Source: Nostoc linckia NIES-25
GTDB taxonomy: Bacteria > Cyanobacteriota > Cyanobacteriia > Cyanobacteriales > Nostocaceae
Direction of reading: 5' to 3'
Assembly (NCBI RefSeq): GCF_002368035.1
Contig: NZ_AP018222.1
Coordinates: 2,320,471-2,384,470, forward strand
DNA length: 64,000 nt
This document shows positions 43,898-52,866 of the stretch, one piece after another (position 1 is the stretch's first letter; each line of letters opens with the position of its first letter). A program made the position numbers and the translations under genes. The notes beneath the pieces are model-generated. The model saw only the letters and a program-made list of their open reading frames with translations. It searched no databases and had not been told where the DNA came from.

Positions 43898-44935
43898 CTA
43901 AACTTCAGATTTCATTTCTTCTATCTCAAACAAAGACACAATTACTCCAGCTATAGGGATAGAGATAAAAACACCCAATAATCCTGCTACTCTAGCGCCT
44001 ACTAACAAAGCAAAAAATACTACTACAGGATTCAGATTTAACGCACCTTGCATAATTCTTGGTGCAATCAAGTTGTCTTGTATCTGCTGAAGAACAATAC
44101 AAGTTATCAATACTCTCAATGCTAGCCAAAAACCTTGAGATAATACAACCAAAGTTACGATGCTGATTCCTAATGTTGCACCTATGCCAGGAATGATATC
44201 AACAATACCAACAATTACTGATAATAGTAGCGCAAAAGGTACTTGTAATATTAAGAAAACTAAGAAAGTTGAACTGGTGAGAAATAAGCTTAATAAAAAC
44301 TGACCTCTAAAAAATCCCAGAAAGGCGCGTCTGATGACCTTAGTAAATCTCTCACGACGTTGTTTTGGTATTATTTTTAATATAAAATTCCATAGCTTGT
44401 CCCCGTCTAACAACATAAAAAAAGCTACGACTGCAATTAAGATAAAAGTCACAAAATTGGTCAAAAACCCTTGTAATATAGCTAAGCTAGTCACAATACT
44501 TGTTATAGCTTGATTGCGTAATTGTTCTTGAACAAAACTTAAATCTATATTCAGATTGCGACTGCGTAAAAAGTTTTCTAAATTGTCTAAAAGGGGTAAC
44601 AAAGAATTTAAAAATCCAGTTATGCTATCAATTAATTGTTGCCCTTGGGATAAAATCGTTAAACCTACGGTAATTATCAGACCGCCGATAATTACAATAC
44701 TGAGCAAAAAAACCACAGCAACTGCTACGCCGTGGGGCAAAAAACGCCGCAGCCACTGTACAGGATAGCTGAGCAAAAAAGCCAAAATAGCGGCGAATGT
44801 GAAAATAACTATGACTGTTTCAAAGTAAGCTAAAAGCTGTACAATTGCCCATCCAGAAGCAATTAAGAGTAAAAAGCGGACTAATGCCAGATTGTTTAAT
44901 CGTTGCCAGAAATTTTTGGCTTCAAAGCCGCTCAT
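43898..44935 (-). CDS. AI-2E family (PerM/YhhT-like) membrane protein
   Basis: 345 residues with about eight TM helices and the family's cytoplasmic coiled region (residues ~105-150). C-terminal signatures GIVDIIPGIGATLGISIVTL and NLNPVVVFFALLVGARVAGLLGVFISIPIAGV are diagnostic. Members are exporters or Na+/H+ antiporters; substrate not predictable. Confidence 0.92.
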   Translation of the reverse strand: MSGFEAKNFWQRLNNLALVRFLLLIASGWAIVQLLAYFETVIVIFTFAAILAFLLSYPVQWLRRFLPHGVAVAVVFLLSIVIIGGLIITVGLTILSQGQQLIDSITGFLNSLLPLLDNLENFLRSRNLNIDLSFVQEQLRNQAITSIVTSLAILQGFLTNFVTFILIAVVAFFMLLDGDKLWNFILKIIPKQRRERFTKVIRRAFLGFFRGQFLLSLFLTSSTFLVFLILQVPFALLLSVIVGIVDIIPGIGATLGISIVTLVVLSQGFWLALRVLITCIVLQQIQDNLIAPRIMQGALNLNPVVVFFALLVGARVAGLLGVFISIPIAGVIVSLFEIEEMKSEV

Positions 44936-45096
44936 ATTAATTTTGGATTTGAGATTTTAGATTTTGGATTATTGAAGTCTTTAGGAAAAACTGTTACTAG
45001 AATTTCAAGGAAGACTACCGATCGATCGAATTTCAGATTAGAGGAATCTAATAGCGATCGCTACCCCCCTAAAGTAGATATTTCGACTTCTCTAAC

Positions 45097-45735
45097 TCAT
45101 CTTCCTAAATCATGCATTTGATTAATTACAGCGGTACACTTTTGTGCCAAAGCCTCCAATTCTTCTTTATTGCTAGAACTGGGAGCATCAATTAAGTTAC
45201 CAATTCTCACCGTCACGGGAACTGCGCGGGGTATTTTCGAGCCTTTTTCTAAAATTGCCTCAGTACCCCAAACACTTACTGGCAATATTGGCGCTTTGGC
45301 TTTCGCCGCTAACAATAGTGCGCCTCTTTTGGGGTCTGTAATTCGGCCATCTGGGGTGCGAGTACCTTGCAAGAAAACACCAACGGCCCAACCATGATTC
45401 AAATATTCTAAAGCTGCACGGATAGCATTGCGATCGGCGCTTCCCCGACTCACTGGGTAAGCACCATACAATTTAATCGCTTGCGCTAAAACTGGAATAT
45501 TAAATAATTCTTCCTTCGCCATGTACGCCACTGGACGGCGTACACAATTAGAGACAATTGGCGGATCGAAGTAACTAGCATGATTACTCACCACCACCAA
45601 TGATCCCGATCGCGGCACATTTTCCGCACCATAAATCTTACCCCGAAAGTAAGCGTGAAGCATGGGGCTGACGACTGACCATTTAAAGGCGTGGTAAAGT
45701 GCCAGACTAATAAACGGTTCGCGGTTTGTGTCCAC
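45097..45735 (-). CDS. plsC: 1-acyl-glycerol-3-phosphate acyltransferase family
   Basis: 212 residues from GTG at 45735; a TTG at 45750 would add five residues. PlsC motifs: block I SNHASYFDPP (NHxxxxD), block III FLQGTRTPDG (normally EGTR; here QGTR), block IV region KAPILPVSVWG. Makes phosphatidic acid from lysophosphatidic acid by homology. Single minus-strand gene. Confidence 0.88.
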   Translation of the reverse strand: MDTNREPFISLALYHAFKWSVVSPMLHAYFRGKIYGAENVPRSGSLVVVSNHASYFDPPIVSNCVRRPVAYMAKEELFNIPVLAQAIKLYGAYPVSRGSADRNAIRAALEYLNHGWAVGVFLQGTRTPDGRITDPKRGALLLAAKAKAPILPVSVWGTEAILEKGSKIPRAVPVTVRIGNLIDAPSSSNKEELEALAQKCTAVINQMHDLGR

Positions 45736-46457
45736 AGAAAGTAATGCCAATTAAACTGACATTTAGCATAAGCGATCGCAAGGCCCAAGGCAAACAAATT
45801 AGGGAAGAGTGGAAAATGGTGTAGCTCAATGAGTTAATATCGGATTTGCTTTAAATGGACACTCCAAGGTGCATCAGAAGTTTAAATAGCACATCCTTCT
45901 AATTGACATTACCAACAGATGAAAACAAAAAAATTACAAAGTTTTAGATAGTAAATACTTTTTCAATTCTAATTGAGTGTAACTAGTCGATACAAACATT
46001 GTTAGTAATTACCTCGATAAAAGATATAATATTGCACTGAGGTTGCTGTAATATACTAAATGCGATCGCTACAAATAAAAAATGGTGCGTTACGCTTCCT
46101 TGGGGAATAACAGCACCATACAACATTTGGGATTGTCTGCTCTGACTTACCTTCAAACGAAGTTTTCAAATCTGCAATTGCAAGAAAGTTTGTAGGGGCT
46201 TTACAGCTGTCATTGGTGTCAACTTAACGTGAAACCCTGATAGAAAGGTGATGAGCGAGTTCTACTCATTTACCATCAAGATCTGCGTTACCCCACCCCG
46301 ATTTTGTCTAAAGCCAAAATCGCCCCTCCCCTTACTAAGGGGAGGGGTTGGGGGTGGGGTAAAACGATTGTGGGGCAACAGTTTGAGCTTAAGTTGACAC
46401 GTATGCACAGGTGTAAAGCCCCTACTGTAGTCTATTCAACTGCAAATTGCTATATTT
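45736..46457. other. Intergenic region with MITE-1 copy 2
   Basis: ~720 bp. A/T-rich, a degenerate GGTGCGTTA-type fragment at about 46083-46122, then MITE-1 copy 2 inside a GTAGGGGCTTTACAG palindrome. No gene seen. Confidence 0.65.
46211..46406. mobile_element. MITE-1 copy 2 (~196 bp)
   Basis: Left end CATTGGTGTCAACTTAA (46211-46227); right end TTAAGTTGACAC (46389-46400), whose outermost five bases have diverged. Flanked by ACAGCTGT (46203-46210) and ACAGGTGT (46407-46414), again an 8-bp duplication with one mismatch at the centre of a palindrome. Interior matches copy 1 apart from the Gly-loop region. Confidence 0.85.
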
Positions 46458-47003
46458 TTAGTGCCCATCGATGAATTGTTCCAATAATGTCTCAACACTA
46501 GCGTTACTATCCAAGAAAGAAAATAAATGCCAATACTGGAGCTTTCCTTCTTTATCTAATACAAACTGTGCTGGTAAAGGCGCTCCCAGAGCTTGCCCTA
46601 CATTATAGGTACGAAAAACTCTGCAACTAGGATCGCTAAGTAACGGCATTTGCAATCCTAAATCTCTTACAACTATTTGACTCTGCCGTTCATCAGTACT
46701 CGTAATCATCAAAACTTCTATTCCACGATTTTTGAATTGTTCGTAATTCTCATTTAAAGCTTTGATGTGAGGAAAACAAAAAGGGCAATATTGCTTTTCA
46801 GTAAAAATGCGAGTAAAGGCAAGTAAAACTGGTTGTTTGCCTCTGTAATCAGACAATTTTACTAAAGTTCCGTTGGTAATATCCGGTAACTGAAAATCTG
46901 GCGTTCCTACTCCTAATCTCAGTTTATTTGTAGCTGGAACTGGTAAAAAGTTGCGAAAGAATCGCTCATTAAATAATCCACTAAAATCAGTTGAACTCAG
47001 CAT
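46458..47003 (-). CDS. Peroxiredoxin-like (AhpC/TSA-domain) protein
   Basis: 181 residues. Thioredoxin-fold redoxin with QYCPFCFPHIKAL (CxxC-like YCPFC) following LLAFTRIFTEK, plus GTPDFQLPDITNGTLVKLSD at the start. The CPFC motif suggests a thiol oxidoreductase rather than a classic 2-Cys peroxiredoxin. Cytoplasmic. Minus strand, upstream of no clear partner, but next to the 2-Cys peroxiredoxin. Confidence 0.85.
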   Translation of the reverse strand: MLSSTDFSGLFNERFFRNFLPVPATNKLRLGVGTPDFQLPDITNGTLVKLSDYRGKQPVLLAFTRIFTEKQYCPFCFPHIKALNENYEQFKNRGIEVLMITSTDERQSQIVVRDLGLQMPLLSDPSCRVFRTYNVGQALGAPLPAQFVLDKEGKLQYWHLFSFLDSNASVETLLEQFIDGH

Positions 47004-47169
47004 ATTTATATTTTTAGATTATTTAAAGGGATTAGGGATTGGTGACTGGGAATTGGGGATTGGGAAGAACTTGAAGATCGGACGTTTCAAAGCATCGGCG
47101 AAAGACTTACTTTTACTTCCCCTTCACTCCTCCGCCTCCCTAGTTTCCCCAGTCCCCTTTCAATAACAA

Positions 47170-47202
47170 AACCACAGATAGATTCTTCGTTTATCTGTGG
47201 TT
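47170..47202 (-). terminator. Terminator after the 2-Cys peroxiredoxin gene
   Basis: Eleven-bp stem AACCACAGATA/TATCTGTGGTT, followed on minus by TTTTGTTATTG. Located 36 bp after the stop at 47239. Confidence 0.7.
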
Positions 47203-47238
47203 ATTGTCGATCGCTGGATCAACTCCAGCATATCTAAT

Positions 47239-47850
47239 CTAGACAGCAGAGAAGTAGACTTTGGACTTCACAGGGTCAGGATTCATTGTTTTATCACCAG
47301 GTTGCCAACCAGCTGGGCAAACTTCATCTGGGTGAGATTGAACGTACTGAATTGCTTGCAATGTCCGCAGGGTTTCATCAACGCTGCGACCAAATGCTAA
47401 GTTGTTAATTGTGGCGTGCTGTATGATACCATCTTTGTCGATGATGAACAGACCACGCAAGGCAATGCCGGCTGCTGGGTCAAGCACGTTGTAAGCTGCG
47501 CTAATCTCTTTCTTAATGTCGGAGACTAGAGGATAATTCAGGTCGCCAACGCCACCAGACTTACGATCGGTTTGAATCCAAGCGAGGTGCGAGAATTCAC
47601 TATCTACGGAAGCCCCAAGGATTTCCGTATTGATTTTCTTGAATTCTTCGTAGCGATCGCTAAATGCTGTAATTTCAGTAGGACAAACAAACGTAAAGTC
47701 TAGGGGGTAGAAAAACAGGACGACATACTTACCACGATAATCGGAAAGTTTAATTGTCTTAAATTCCTGATCTACCACAGCTGTCGCTGTGAAATCGGGA
47801 GCTTGCTGACCAACGCGGAGGCTTCCTTCTAATCCGTAAGTTAAAGACAT
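47239..47850 (-). CDS. Typical 2-Cys peroxiredoxin
   Basis: 203 residues. Peroxidatic Cys56 in FYPLDFTFVCPTE, resolving Cys178 in DEVCPAGW. Reduces H2O2 and organic peroxides with thioredoxin as donor. GGVGDLNYPLVSD and the tail KSKVYFSAV are usual for cyanobacterial 2-Cys Prx. Divergent from the debranching enzyme gene. Confidence 0.96.
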   Translation of the reverse strand: MSLTYGLEGSLRVGQQAPDFTATAVVDQEFKTIKLSDYRGKYVVLFFYPLDFTFVCPTEITAFSDRYEEFKKINTEILGASVDSEFSHLAWIQTDRKSGGVGDLNYPLVSDIKKEISAAYNVLDPAAGIALRGLFIIDKDGIIQHATINNLAFGRSVDETLRTLQAIQYVQSHPDEVCPAGWQPGDKTMNPDPVKSKVYFSAV

Positions 47851-47980
47851 TAACTTAATTCTCCTTTATCGGTTTACTAGCGTTGGAATTTGGGTCAGGT
47901 AAAACTCACCCATCCACGCTTCACAGTTTGATTACGATCTGTTACGACTATATCATACTCATAACGATTTTGAGTAGCAA

Positions 47981-50266
47981 ATGTCTGATTTAGATACAAG
48001 AGAATGGTTACTGACCAATGGTCTAGGAAGTTATGCCAGTGGTACAGTTTCTGATATCCGCACGCGTACTTATCACGGTTGGCTGTTTGCCGCAAAAAAT
48101 CCACCTTCTGAGCGTACTTTGCTGTTATCGCACCTCGAAGCGAGTTTGGAAGTATTAGGGGGCGTTATCGGGCTGGGGACAAATATTTGGGGTAACGTTC
48201 AGATAGAGCGGGGTGGCTACGAACTGTTGCGCTCTTTTGATATTAACCCAGTTCCAAAATGGATTTGGGGTGAAGATGACTGGCAATTAACTAGACAATT
48301 GGTGATGCCCTATGGCTTGGTAGGGACTGGGGAATGGGGACTGGGGAGTGGGGAGCAGGGGAGCAGGGGAGATGGGGGAGTGTGGGGGGAAAGATTTCTT
48401 CCCCATCCTCCCACGCCTCCCACTCCTCCCACACTTCCTGCTTGCCCAATGCCCAATGCCCCTGTCCAATTTTGCGATCGCATTTTAATCCACTATCGCT
48501 ACGAGGGAAGCGAACAAGCTATTTTAAGGTTGCGACTGCTGATAGCAGAACGTGACTTTCACCAACAACAGGCTTTTAGCTCAGAATTACAGTTCTCGCA
48601 ACTGCTAGGACAACAGCAAGTCTGCCTGCAAGCAAGAAAAGCTGAGAATTTTGGTATACCTTGGCACTTGCGCTGGACAAAAGGAAATTATCAACCGGAT
48701 GCAGTTTGGTATTGGAATTATCGATTCTCTGAGGAGACAAAACGGGGATTAGGCGATCGGGAAGACCTGCACAGTCCCGGTTACTTGACAGTTACACTCC
48801 AACCAGGAGATTCAGTAACTCTGGAGGCACGGTTAGGTTTTCCTAACCCAATGCTGGGCGTTCTTACCCCCGAAACCTTTGCAGAAGCAGTGGAAGCAGA
48901 ACAAGAAAGGCTCTCTCAGATTTTTGGATGGAATGGGGCATCGGGAATCGGGGATGGGGAGATGGGGGGATGGGGAGATGAGGGAGACGCGGGGAAACGG
49001 AGACACAAAGAGAAGTCTGAGCTAAGGCTTCCTGAGATCGGAACTTCGGGGGACGCGGAGAATAACCAATGCCCCATGCCCAATGCCCCATGCCCAATGC
49101 CCCATGCCCCATCCCCAATTAAGCAACAACTACTCAAAGCCAGCGATCGGTTTATCGCCTATCGAGCCTCAATAGCTGGCCCAACGGTGATTGCTGGTTA
49201 TCATTGGTTTAATGACTGGGCACGGGATACATTAATTGCCTTACCGGGATTGACCGTCGTTCCCCAGCGCTTTGAATTAGCAAAAGGAATATTGCGAGCT
49301 TTTGGGCATTACTGTCGTCACGGTTTGATTCCGAATGCCTTTCCTGAAGTCGATAGGGAAGCATTTTATAACAGTATTGATGCACCGCTTTGGTGGATTG
49401 AAGCTTTAGGGCTTTATTTAGAAGCTACACAAGACTGGGAATTTTTGGCAGAGCAGTTTTCTGTAGTGCAGCAAATTCATAAAGCCTTTGTCGGTGGCAC
49501 ACGCTATAATATCCAGGCTGATGCTACCGATAGACTAATTGGTTGGGATGCTCGTGGTGTAGCCCTGACTTGGATGGATGTGGTAATTGGGGCAAACCCT
49601 GTTACTCCTCGTCGTGGAAAGCCAGTGGAAATCAATGCGCTGTGGTATTCTGCTTTATGTTGGTTAAGTAAGTGGGCAGAACGCTTGAGCCAGCTGAAGT
49701 TTGGCGAACCAGTGCGTCTTGGTAAACAAGCACAGCGTTATGCTCAGCAAGCACAACAAGTAAAAAATTCCCTGCAAAAATTTTGGAATCCCCAGCTAGG
49801 TTATCTTTACGATACTATTGAGCCGGACGATCGCCGAAATTTTCAAATTCGTCCCAATGCTGTTTTGGCGCTGTCGTTGCACCATTGTGGGTTTTCTCAA
49901 CACCAAGGATGCCAGATATTAGATTTGGCAACTACCAGCTTGCTGACTCCCTACGGTCTTCGCAGTCTCGACCCAGGAGATCCCGAATACAAAGGGAAAT
50001 ATGAAGGCAACCAAGAGCAACGCGATCGCGCTTATCATCAAGGCAGTGTTTGGCCTTGGTTAATTGGCCCGTACATTCGTGCTTGGCAACGTTTTTATCC
50101 AGAACAAACACTGCCTTTTGATTGGCAACCCCTAATAGATCACTTTTTATTTGCCGCTTGTATTGGTTCTATTTCTGAGATTTTTGATGGCGATCCACCT
50201 CATACACCCAGAGGAGCGATCGCTCAAGCTTGGTCAATTGCCGAAGTCATTCGCCATATTAAATAG
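47981..50266 (+). CDS. Glycogen debranching enzyme (amylo-alpha-1,6-glucosidase) with two repeat insertions
   Basis: 761 residues. N-terminal Bacon-like part (TNGLGSYASGTVSDIRTRTYHG) and C-terminal (alpha/alpha)6 barrel with GYHWFNDWARDTLIALPGL, NAFPEVDREAFYNSIDAPLWW, and YHQGSVWPWLIGPYI as catalytic-site motifs; this is the archaeal-type GH133/GDE_C family that hydrolyses alpha-1,6 branches in glycogen. Residues ~114-164 and ~319-380 are low-complexity Gly/Pro/Met/Asn peptides encoded by STRR-derived elements inserted in frame. Without them the protein would be about 650 residues, closer to family length. Whether it is active is uncertain, though the C-terminal catalytic barrel is uninterrupted. 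Confidence 0.9.
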   Translation: MSDLDTREWLLTNGLGSYASGTVSDIRTRTYHGWLFAAKNPPSERTLLLSHLEASLEVLGGVIGLGTNIWGNVQIERGGYELLRSFDINPVPKWIWGEDDWQLTRQLVMPYGLVGTGEWGLGSGEQGSRGDGGVWGERFLPHPPTPPTPPTLPACPMPNAPVQFCDRILIHYRYEGSEQAILRLRLLIAERDFHQQQAFSSELQFSQLLGQQQVCLQARKAENFGIPWHLRWTKGNYQPDAVWYWNYRFSEETKRGLGDREDLHSPGYLTVTLQPGDSVTLEARLGFPNPMLGVLTPETFAEAVEAEQERLSQIFGWNGASGIGDGEMGGWGDEGDAGKRRHKEKSELRLPEIGTSGDAENNQCPMPNAPCPMPHAPSPIKQQLLKASDRFIAYRASIAGPTVIAGYHWFNDWARDTLIALPGLTVVPQRFELAKGILRAFGHYCRHGLIPNAFPEVDREAFYNSIDAPLWWIEALGLYLEATQDWEFLAEQFSVVQQIHKAFVGGTRYNIQADATDRLIGWDARGVALTWMDVVIGANPVTPRRGKPVEINALWYSALCWLSKWAERLSQLKFGEPVRLGKQAQRYAQQAQQVKNSLQKFWNPQLGYLYDTIEPDDRRNFQIRPNAVLALSLHHCGFSQHQGCQILDLATTSLLTPYGLRSLDPGDPEYKGKYEGNQEQRDRAYHQGSVWPWLIGPYIRAWQRFYPEQTLPFDWQPLIDHFLFAACIGSISEIFDGDPPHTPRGAIAQAWSIAEVIRHIK
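48320..48475. repeat. STRR-derived element inserted in frame (debranching enzyme, site 1)
   Basis: GGGGACTGGGGAGTGGGGAG run, a central GGGGGGAAAGATTTCTTCCCC, then (CCTCCCAC)n and CCCAATGCCCAATGCCCC. Same structure as the 20550-20691 intergenic element. No stop codon in the host frame. Confidence 0.85.
48935..49121. repeat. STRR-derived element inserted in frame (debranching enzyme, site 2)
   Basis: GGGATGGGGAGATGGGGGGA run, an interior with GACGCGGGGAAACGG and GACGCGGAG pieces, then CCCATGCCCAATGCCCC repeats. Different interior from site 1, so an independent insertion is likely. No stop in the host frame. Confidence 0.8.
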
Positions 50267-50451
50267 TGCCGAGTGCGGTTGAGCATTGGACGCAAGAGGC
50301 TCTAGAAGCAGAAGGCGATCGTAAACCGTACCGCTGCTGCTAGCGCCCCAGATCCTCAATGGGATCTCCTATGATTATTTCTCTTAGCTAGTATATTTGG
50401 TTGCTACAAGCCGAAATCTTTGTAGTAGCTTTATTTTGATAATTTTTAAAG

Positions 50452-50525
50452 TGGCTCAGGTCGGATTTGAACCAACGACCCCAGGCTTATGAGTCCCGTG
50501 CTCTAACCAACTGAGCTACTGAGCC
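50452..50525 (-). tRNA. tRNA-Met (CAT)
   Basis: 74 nt on minus. Acceptor GGCTCAG/CTGAGCC with discriminator A, D-arm GCTC...GAGC, anticodon loop CTCATAA (CAT), T-arm GTTGG-TTCAAAT-CCGAC. The anticodon stem has a U-G pair and a terminal A-G mismatch. The elongator versus tRNA-Ile2 (lysidine) question is not fully settled by eye, but the sequence resembles cyanobacterial elongator Met. CCA is not encoded. Confidence 0.88.
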
Positions 50526-50759
50526 ATGCTTTTTAGTCATTTACGAATATAACATACAAATTCACTCATGGCTAGCCTCTTTTGCGATTAGTTTTCCTCG
50601 TTTGAAAATAGTAATTGGGGATTGGTGACTAGGAAGAGAATATTTTCATCTGCTGCTTGTGCGATTTATGACATCAGCATCTAGCTAAACAAAGAGTGTG
50701 GGTAAGGGTTTACCATTGCATACCCCTCCTATGTTCCCAAAAATCCCAGCCTTTCAGAA

Positions 50760-50776
50760 CCTACGGTGTATACACA
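50760..50776. repeat. Lone end related to the 154-bp MITE-like element
   Basis: CTACGGTGTATACACA matches the TIR at 30916 with one change; no second end nearby. Confidence 0.6.
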
Positions 50777-50813
50777 ACTGATTTAATCAGCCCAAATCCT
50801 GTTTTGTAGTTTT

Positions 50814-50894
50814 GTAGGGTGTGTTATCGCGCCAGCGTAACGCACCGCCAGAAATTTGCGGTGCGTTAGGACTATCGTCCATAACGCACCCTAC
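50814..50894. repeat. Inverted-repeat element (GTAGGGTGTGTTA ends), short copy
   Basis: Ends GTAGGGTGTGTTAT and ATAACGCACCCTAC with internal GCACCGC.../...GCGGTGC. Related to 15134-15249. Confidence 0.85.
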
Positions 50895-50939
50895 TGGACT
50901 TTCACCTTCGCAGGCAAGATGCAGATATTACAGTGTCAA

Positions 50940-51638
50940 TCAATTAGACAGTTTATTAGCTGGTAGTGAGAGCGATCGCTTTTTCTTCAACCAAATTCCT
51001 AGCAATCCTGCAATTGCTATTCCTCCAACAGTTGATGACTCAGGTACAGGTTTGACACTCACATTATCTAAATACAAAAATGCATATTTATCCACATTCG
51101 CAAATTTTAATTCTGTGGATGATGAGTCTGCTGTGAAATTGAACTGATATAGAGTGTATGGTTGGAAAGAAATATTTTTGCGATCGAAAATCTTATTTCC
51201 ACCGACAAATGCTTGGAACTGATTATCAAGATCGGGGGCTTCAGCTATAGATGCTAAATAGTAACTCAGTTCGTATTGCTGACCAGGTTGTGTAGAAAGG
51301 GTCTGTGATATGTAGCTCAAGTCTACAAACCCACCAAGCGATAAACCCTGATTGCCACTTTGGGGAAAATTACTAATTCTAGTTCCCGATGTATTGATGG
51401 GATCGCCAATTTTAGTCCATCCTGTAATATTGGGATTTGTAGTGTTGGGATTGTTAGGATCTACGAGGGGGTCGAGTTCAAATCCTCCATTGAAAACAAT
51501 GTCCGTCGGATCTACAACATAGTTAGGATCGTATTGTGCTTGTGCTACTGGAATATAAGTTCCAGTCATTAGAACAGTGCTAGCTAAAGTAGTAGTGGCA
51601 CTAAAAAGAATAGTTGAGAGTTTTTTAGTTAACTTCAT
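50940..51638 (-). CDS. Exported PEP-CTERM protein
   Basis: 232 residues from the ATG at 51638; an upstream in-frame Met at 51788 adds a non-signal-like sequence. Signal peptide MKLTKKLSTILFSATTTL..., cleavage near AQAQ. The mature part is a beta-sandwich (VFNGGFELDPLVD, GLSLGGFVDLSYISQTL, KYAFLYLDNVSVKPV) resembling DUF642/carbohydrate-binding folds. C-terminal PEP-CTERM sorting signal: VPESSTV, TM helix, then KKKRS. Should be exported and processed by an exosortase (not in window). Tandem paralogue at 52184-52801. Confidence 0.88.
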   Translation of the reverse strand: MKLTKKLSTILFSATTTLASTVLMTGTYIPVAQAQYDPNYVVDPTDIVFNGGFELDPLVDPNNPNTTNPNITGWTKIGDPINTSGTRISNFPQSGNQGLSLGGFVDLSYISQTLSTQPGQQYELSYYLASIAEAPDLDNQFQAFVGGNKIFDRKNISFQPYTLYQFNFTADSSSTELKFANVDKYAFLYLDNVSVKPVPESSTVGGIAIAGLLGIWLKKKRSLSLPANKLSN

Positions 51639-52183
51639 CAAGCTTGACTCCGAATAATTCCAAATCGCAACAATTAAAACAAGTTGGTAGTTAAAGCAGG
51701 GAATAGGCAATAGGTAACAGACAACAGGCAAAGAACTCTCTTGGTGTAATGTTTTTACAATCAGTTGATGTCTTAAAGCATGTTTCAACTGCTATACAAT
51801 TAACGCTGGCTCTAAACAAACGTGAATTTGACGAACCTCTCCCTGCCTTGAACTAAAGTTCAAGTCTGTCCCTCTCCGAATCGGAGAGGGACGGTTTTGC
51901 GTAGTAAAACCAGGGAGAGGTTTTTTGATTGACTAAATTCGTTAGACAATATATCAGCCGTCGAATTCACGTTAAACAATGCTAATAAAATTGAACACTG
52001 AATTCTGGTTTATAAGACTTAGCTATAGATGTAGATTGTGATTCAGACATCCCAAGTAATTTTTCTCAATAAACCGGCGATCGCTAATTTCAATCAGATG
52101 AATTTTAGTGGTATTCTCAACACTATAGAGCCAGATATCGTTTCGGATTTTAAGAGAATGAGAGTTAGCTTGCGATCTGTGGT
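51639..52183. other. Intergenic region with element E copy 2
   Basis: 545 bp between the two paralogous genes; holds element E (51820-51931) and A/T-rich DNA. No gene seen. Confidence 0.6.
51820..51931. repeat. ~112-bp dispersed repeat element E, copy 2 (inverted)
   Basis: Reverse complement of 13900-14014, including the palindrome GTCCCTCTCCGA/TCGGAGAGGGAC at 51870-51894. Confidence 0.85.
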
Positions 52184-52801
52184 TTATTCACTCTCAGGAT
52201 CGTCACACACAGAGTTTTCTTCTTGTTGTTCTATTGATTTGACGCTCACATCATCCAAATATAAAAATGCATACTTGACTCTGGAAGCAAACTTGATCTC
52301 GGTGGATGTTTCTTTCGCTTTAAAATAAAACGTGTATAGTGTGTAGGGTTGGTAAGAAGTATTCTTTTTCCAACAAACCCTATGTCCACGTATAAAAGCC
52401 TTAAATTTATTATCCAAGTCAGGTACTTCTTCTGTAGATGCCAAATAGAAAGTAAGTCGGTAGTGTTGATTAACAACTGTAGGGATAGTCTGTGATATGT
52501 AGCTTAAGGCTGAAAATCCACCAAGCGATAAACCTTGTTTACCAGTGTTAGCAAAATTGTCAATCCTAGTGCCTGATGTATCTATCGGATCGCCAGTTTT
52601 AACCCATCCTGTAAGATTAGGATTTGTAGCGTTGGCGTTATTAGGATCTACGAGTTGGTCGTCTTCAAATCCCCCGTTGGTAATCAGTTCTTGTCCTTCT
52701 GCTTGTGCTGCTGATTTGTAAGTATTGGTAATCACAGCAGTATGAACGAGAGCAGTGGTCAAACTACAAACAATAATTGAGAGTTTTTTAGCGAACTTCA
52801 C
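52184..52801 (-). CDS. Exported paralogue lacking the PEP-CTERM signal
   Basis: 205 residues from GTG at 52801, chosen because it aligns exactly with the paralogue's ATG and has GGAG upstream; an ATG at 52825 adds eight residues. Signal peptide then the same beta-sandwich (ITNGGFEDDQLVD, GLSLGGFSALSYISQT, KYAFLYLDDVSVKS). It ends EQQEENSVCDDPESE, acidic, with no TM or PEP motif, so it should be released rather than anchored. Function unknown. Confidence 0.85.
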   Translation of the reverse strand: MKFAKKLSIIVCSLTTALVHTAVITNTYKSAAQAEGQELITNGGFEDDQLVDPNNANATNPNLTGWVKTGDPIDTSGTRIDNFANTGKQGLSLGGFSALSYISQTIPTVVNQHYRLTFYLASTEEVPDLDNKFKAFIRGHRVCWKKNTSYQPYTLYTFYFKAKETSTEIKFASRVKYAFLYLDDVSVKSIEQQEENSVCDDPESE

Positions 52802-52866
52802 AAGACATAACTCCAAATGGTTCAAAATTCACGATGGCGAGTACTTGATTGATTTACTTTGGGTGA

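Noticed and set aside
50452..50525. tRNA as an integration site for a genomic island
   Set aside because: No duplicated tRNA 3' end, integrase or attachment repeat found near it.
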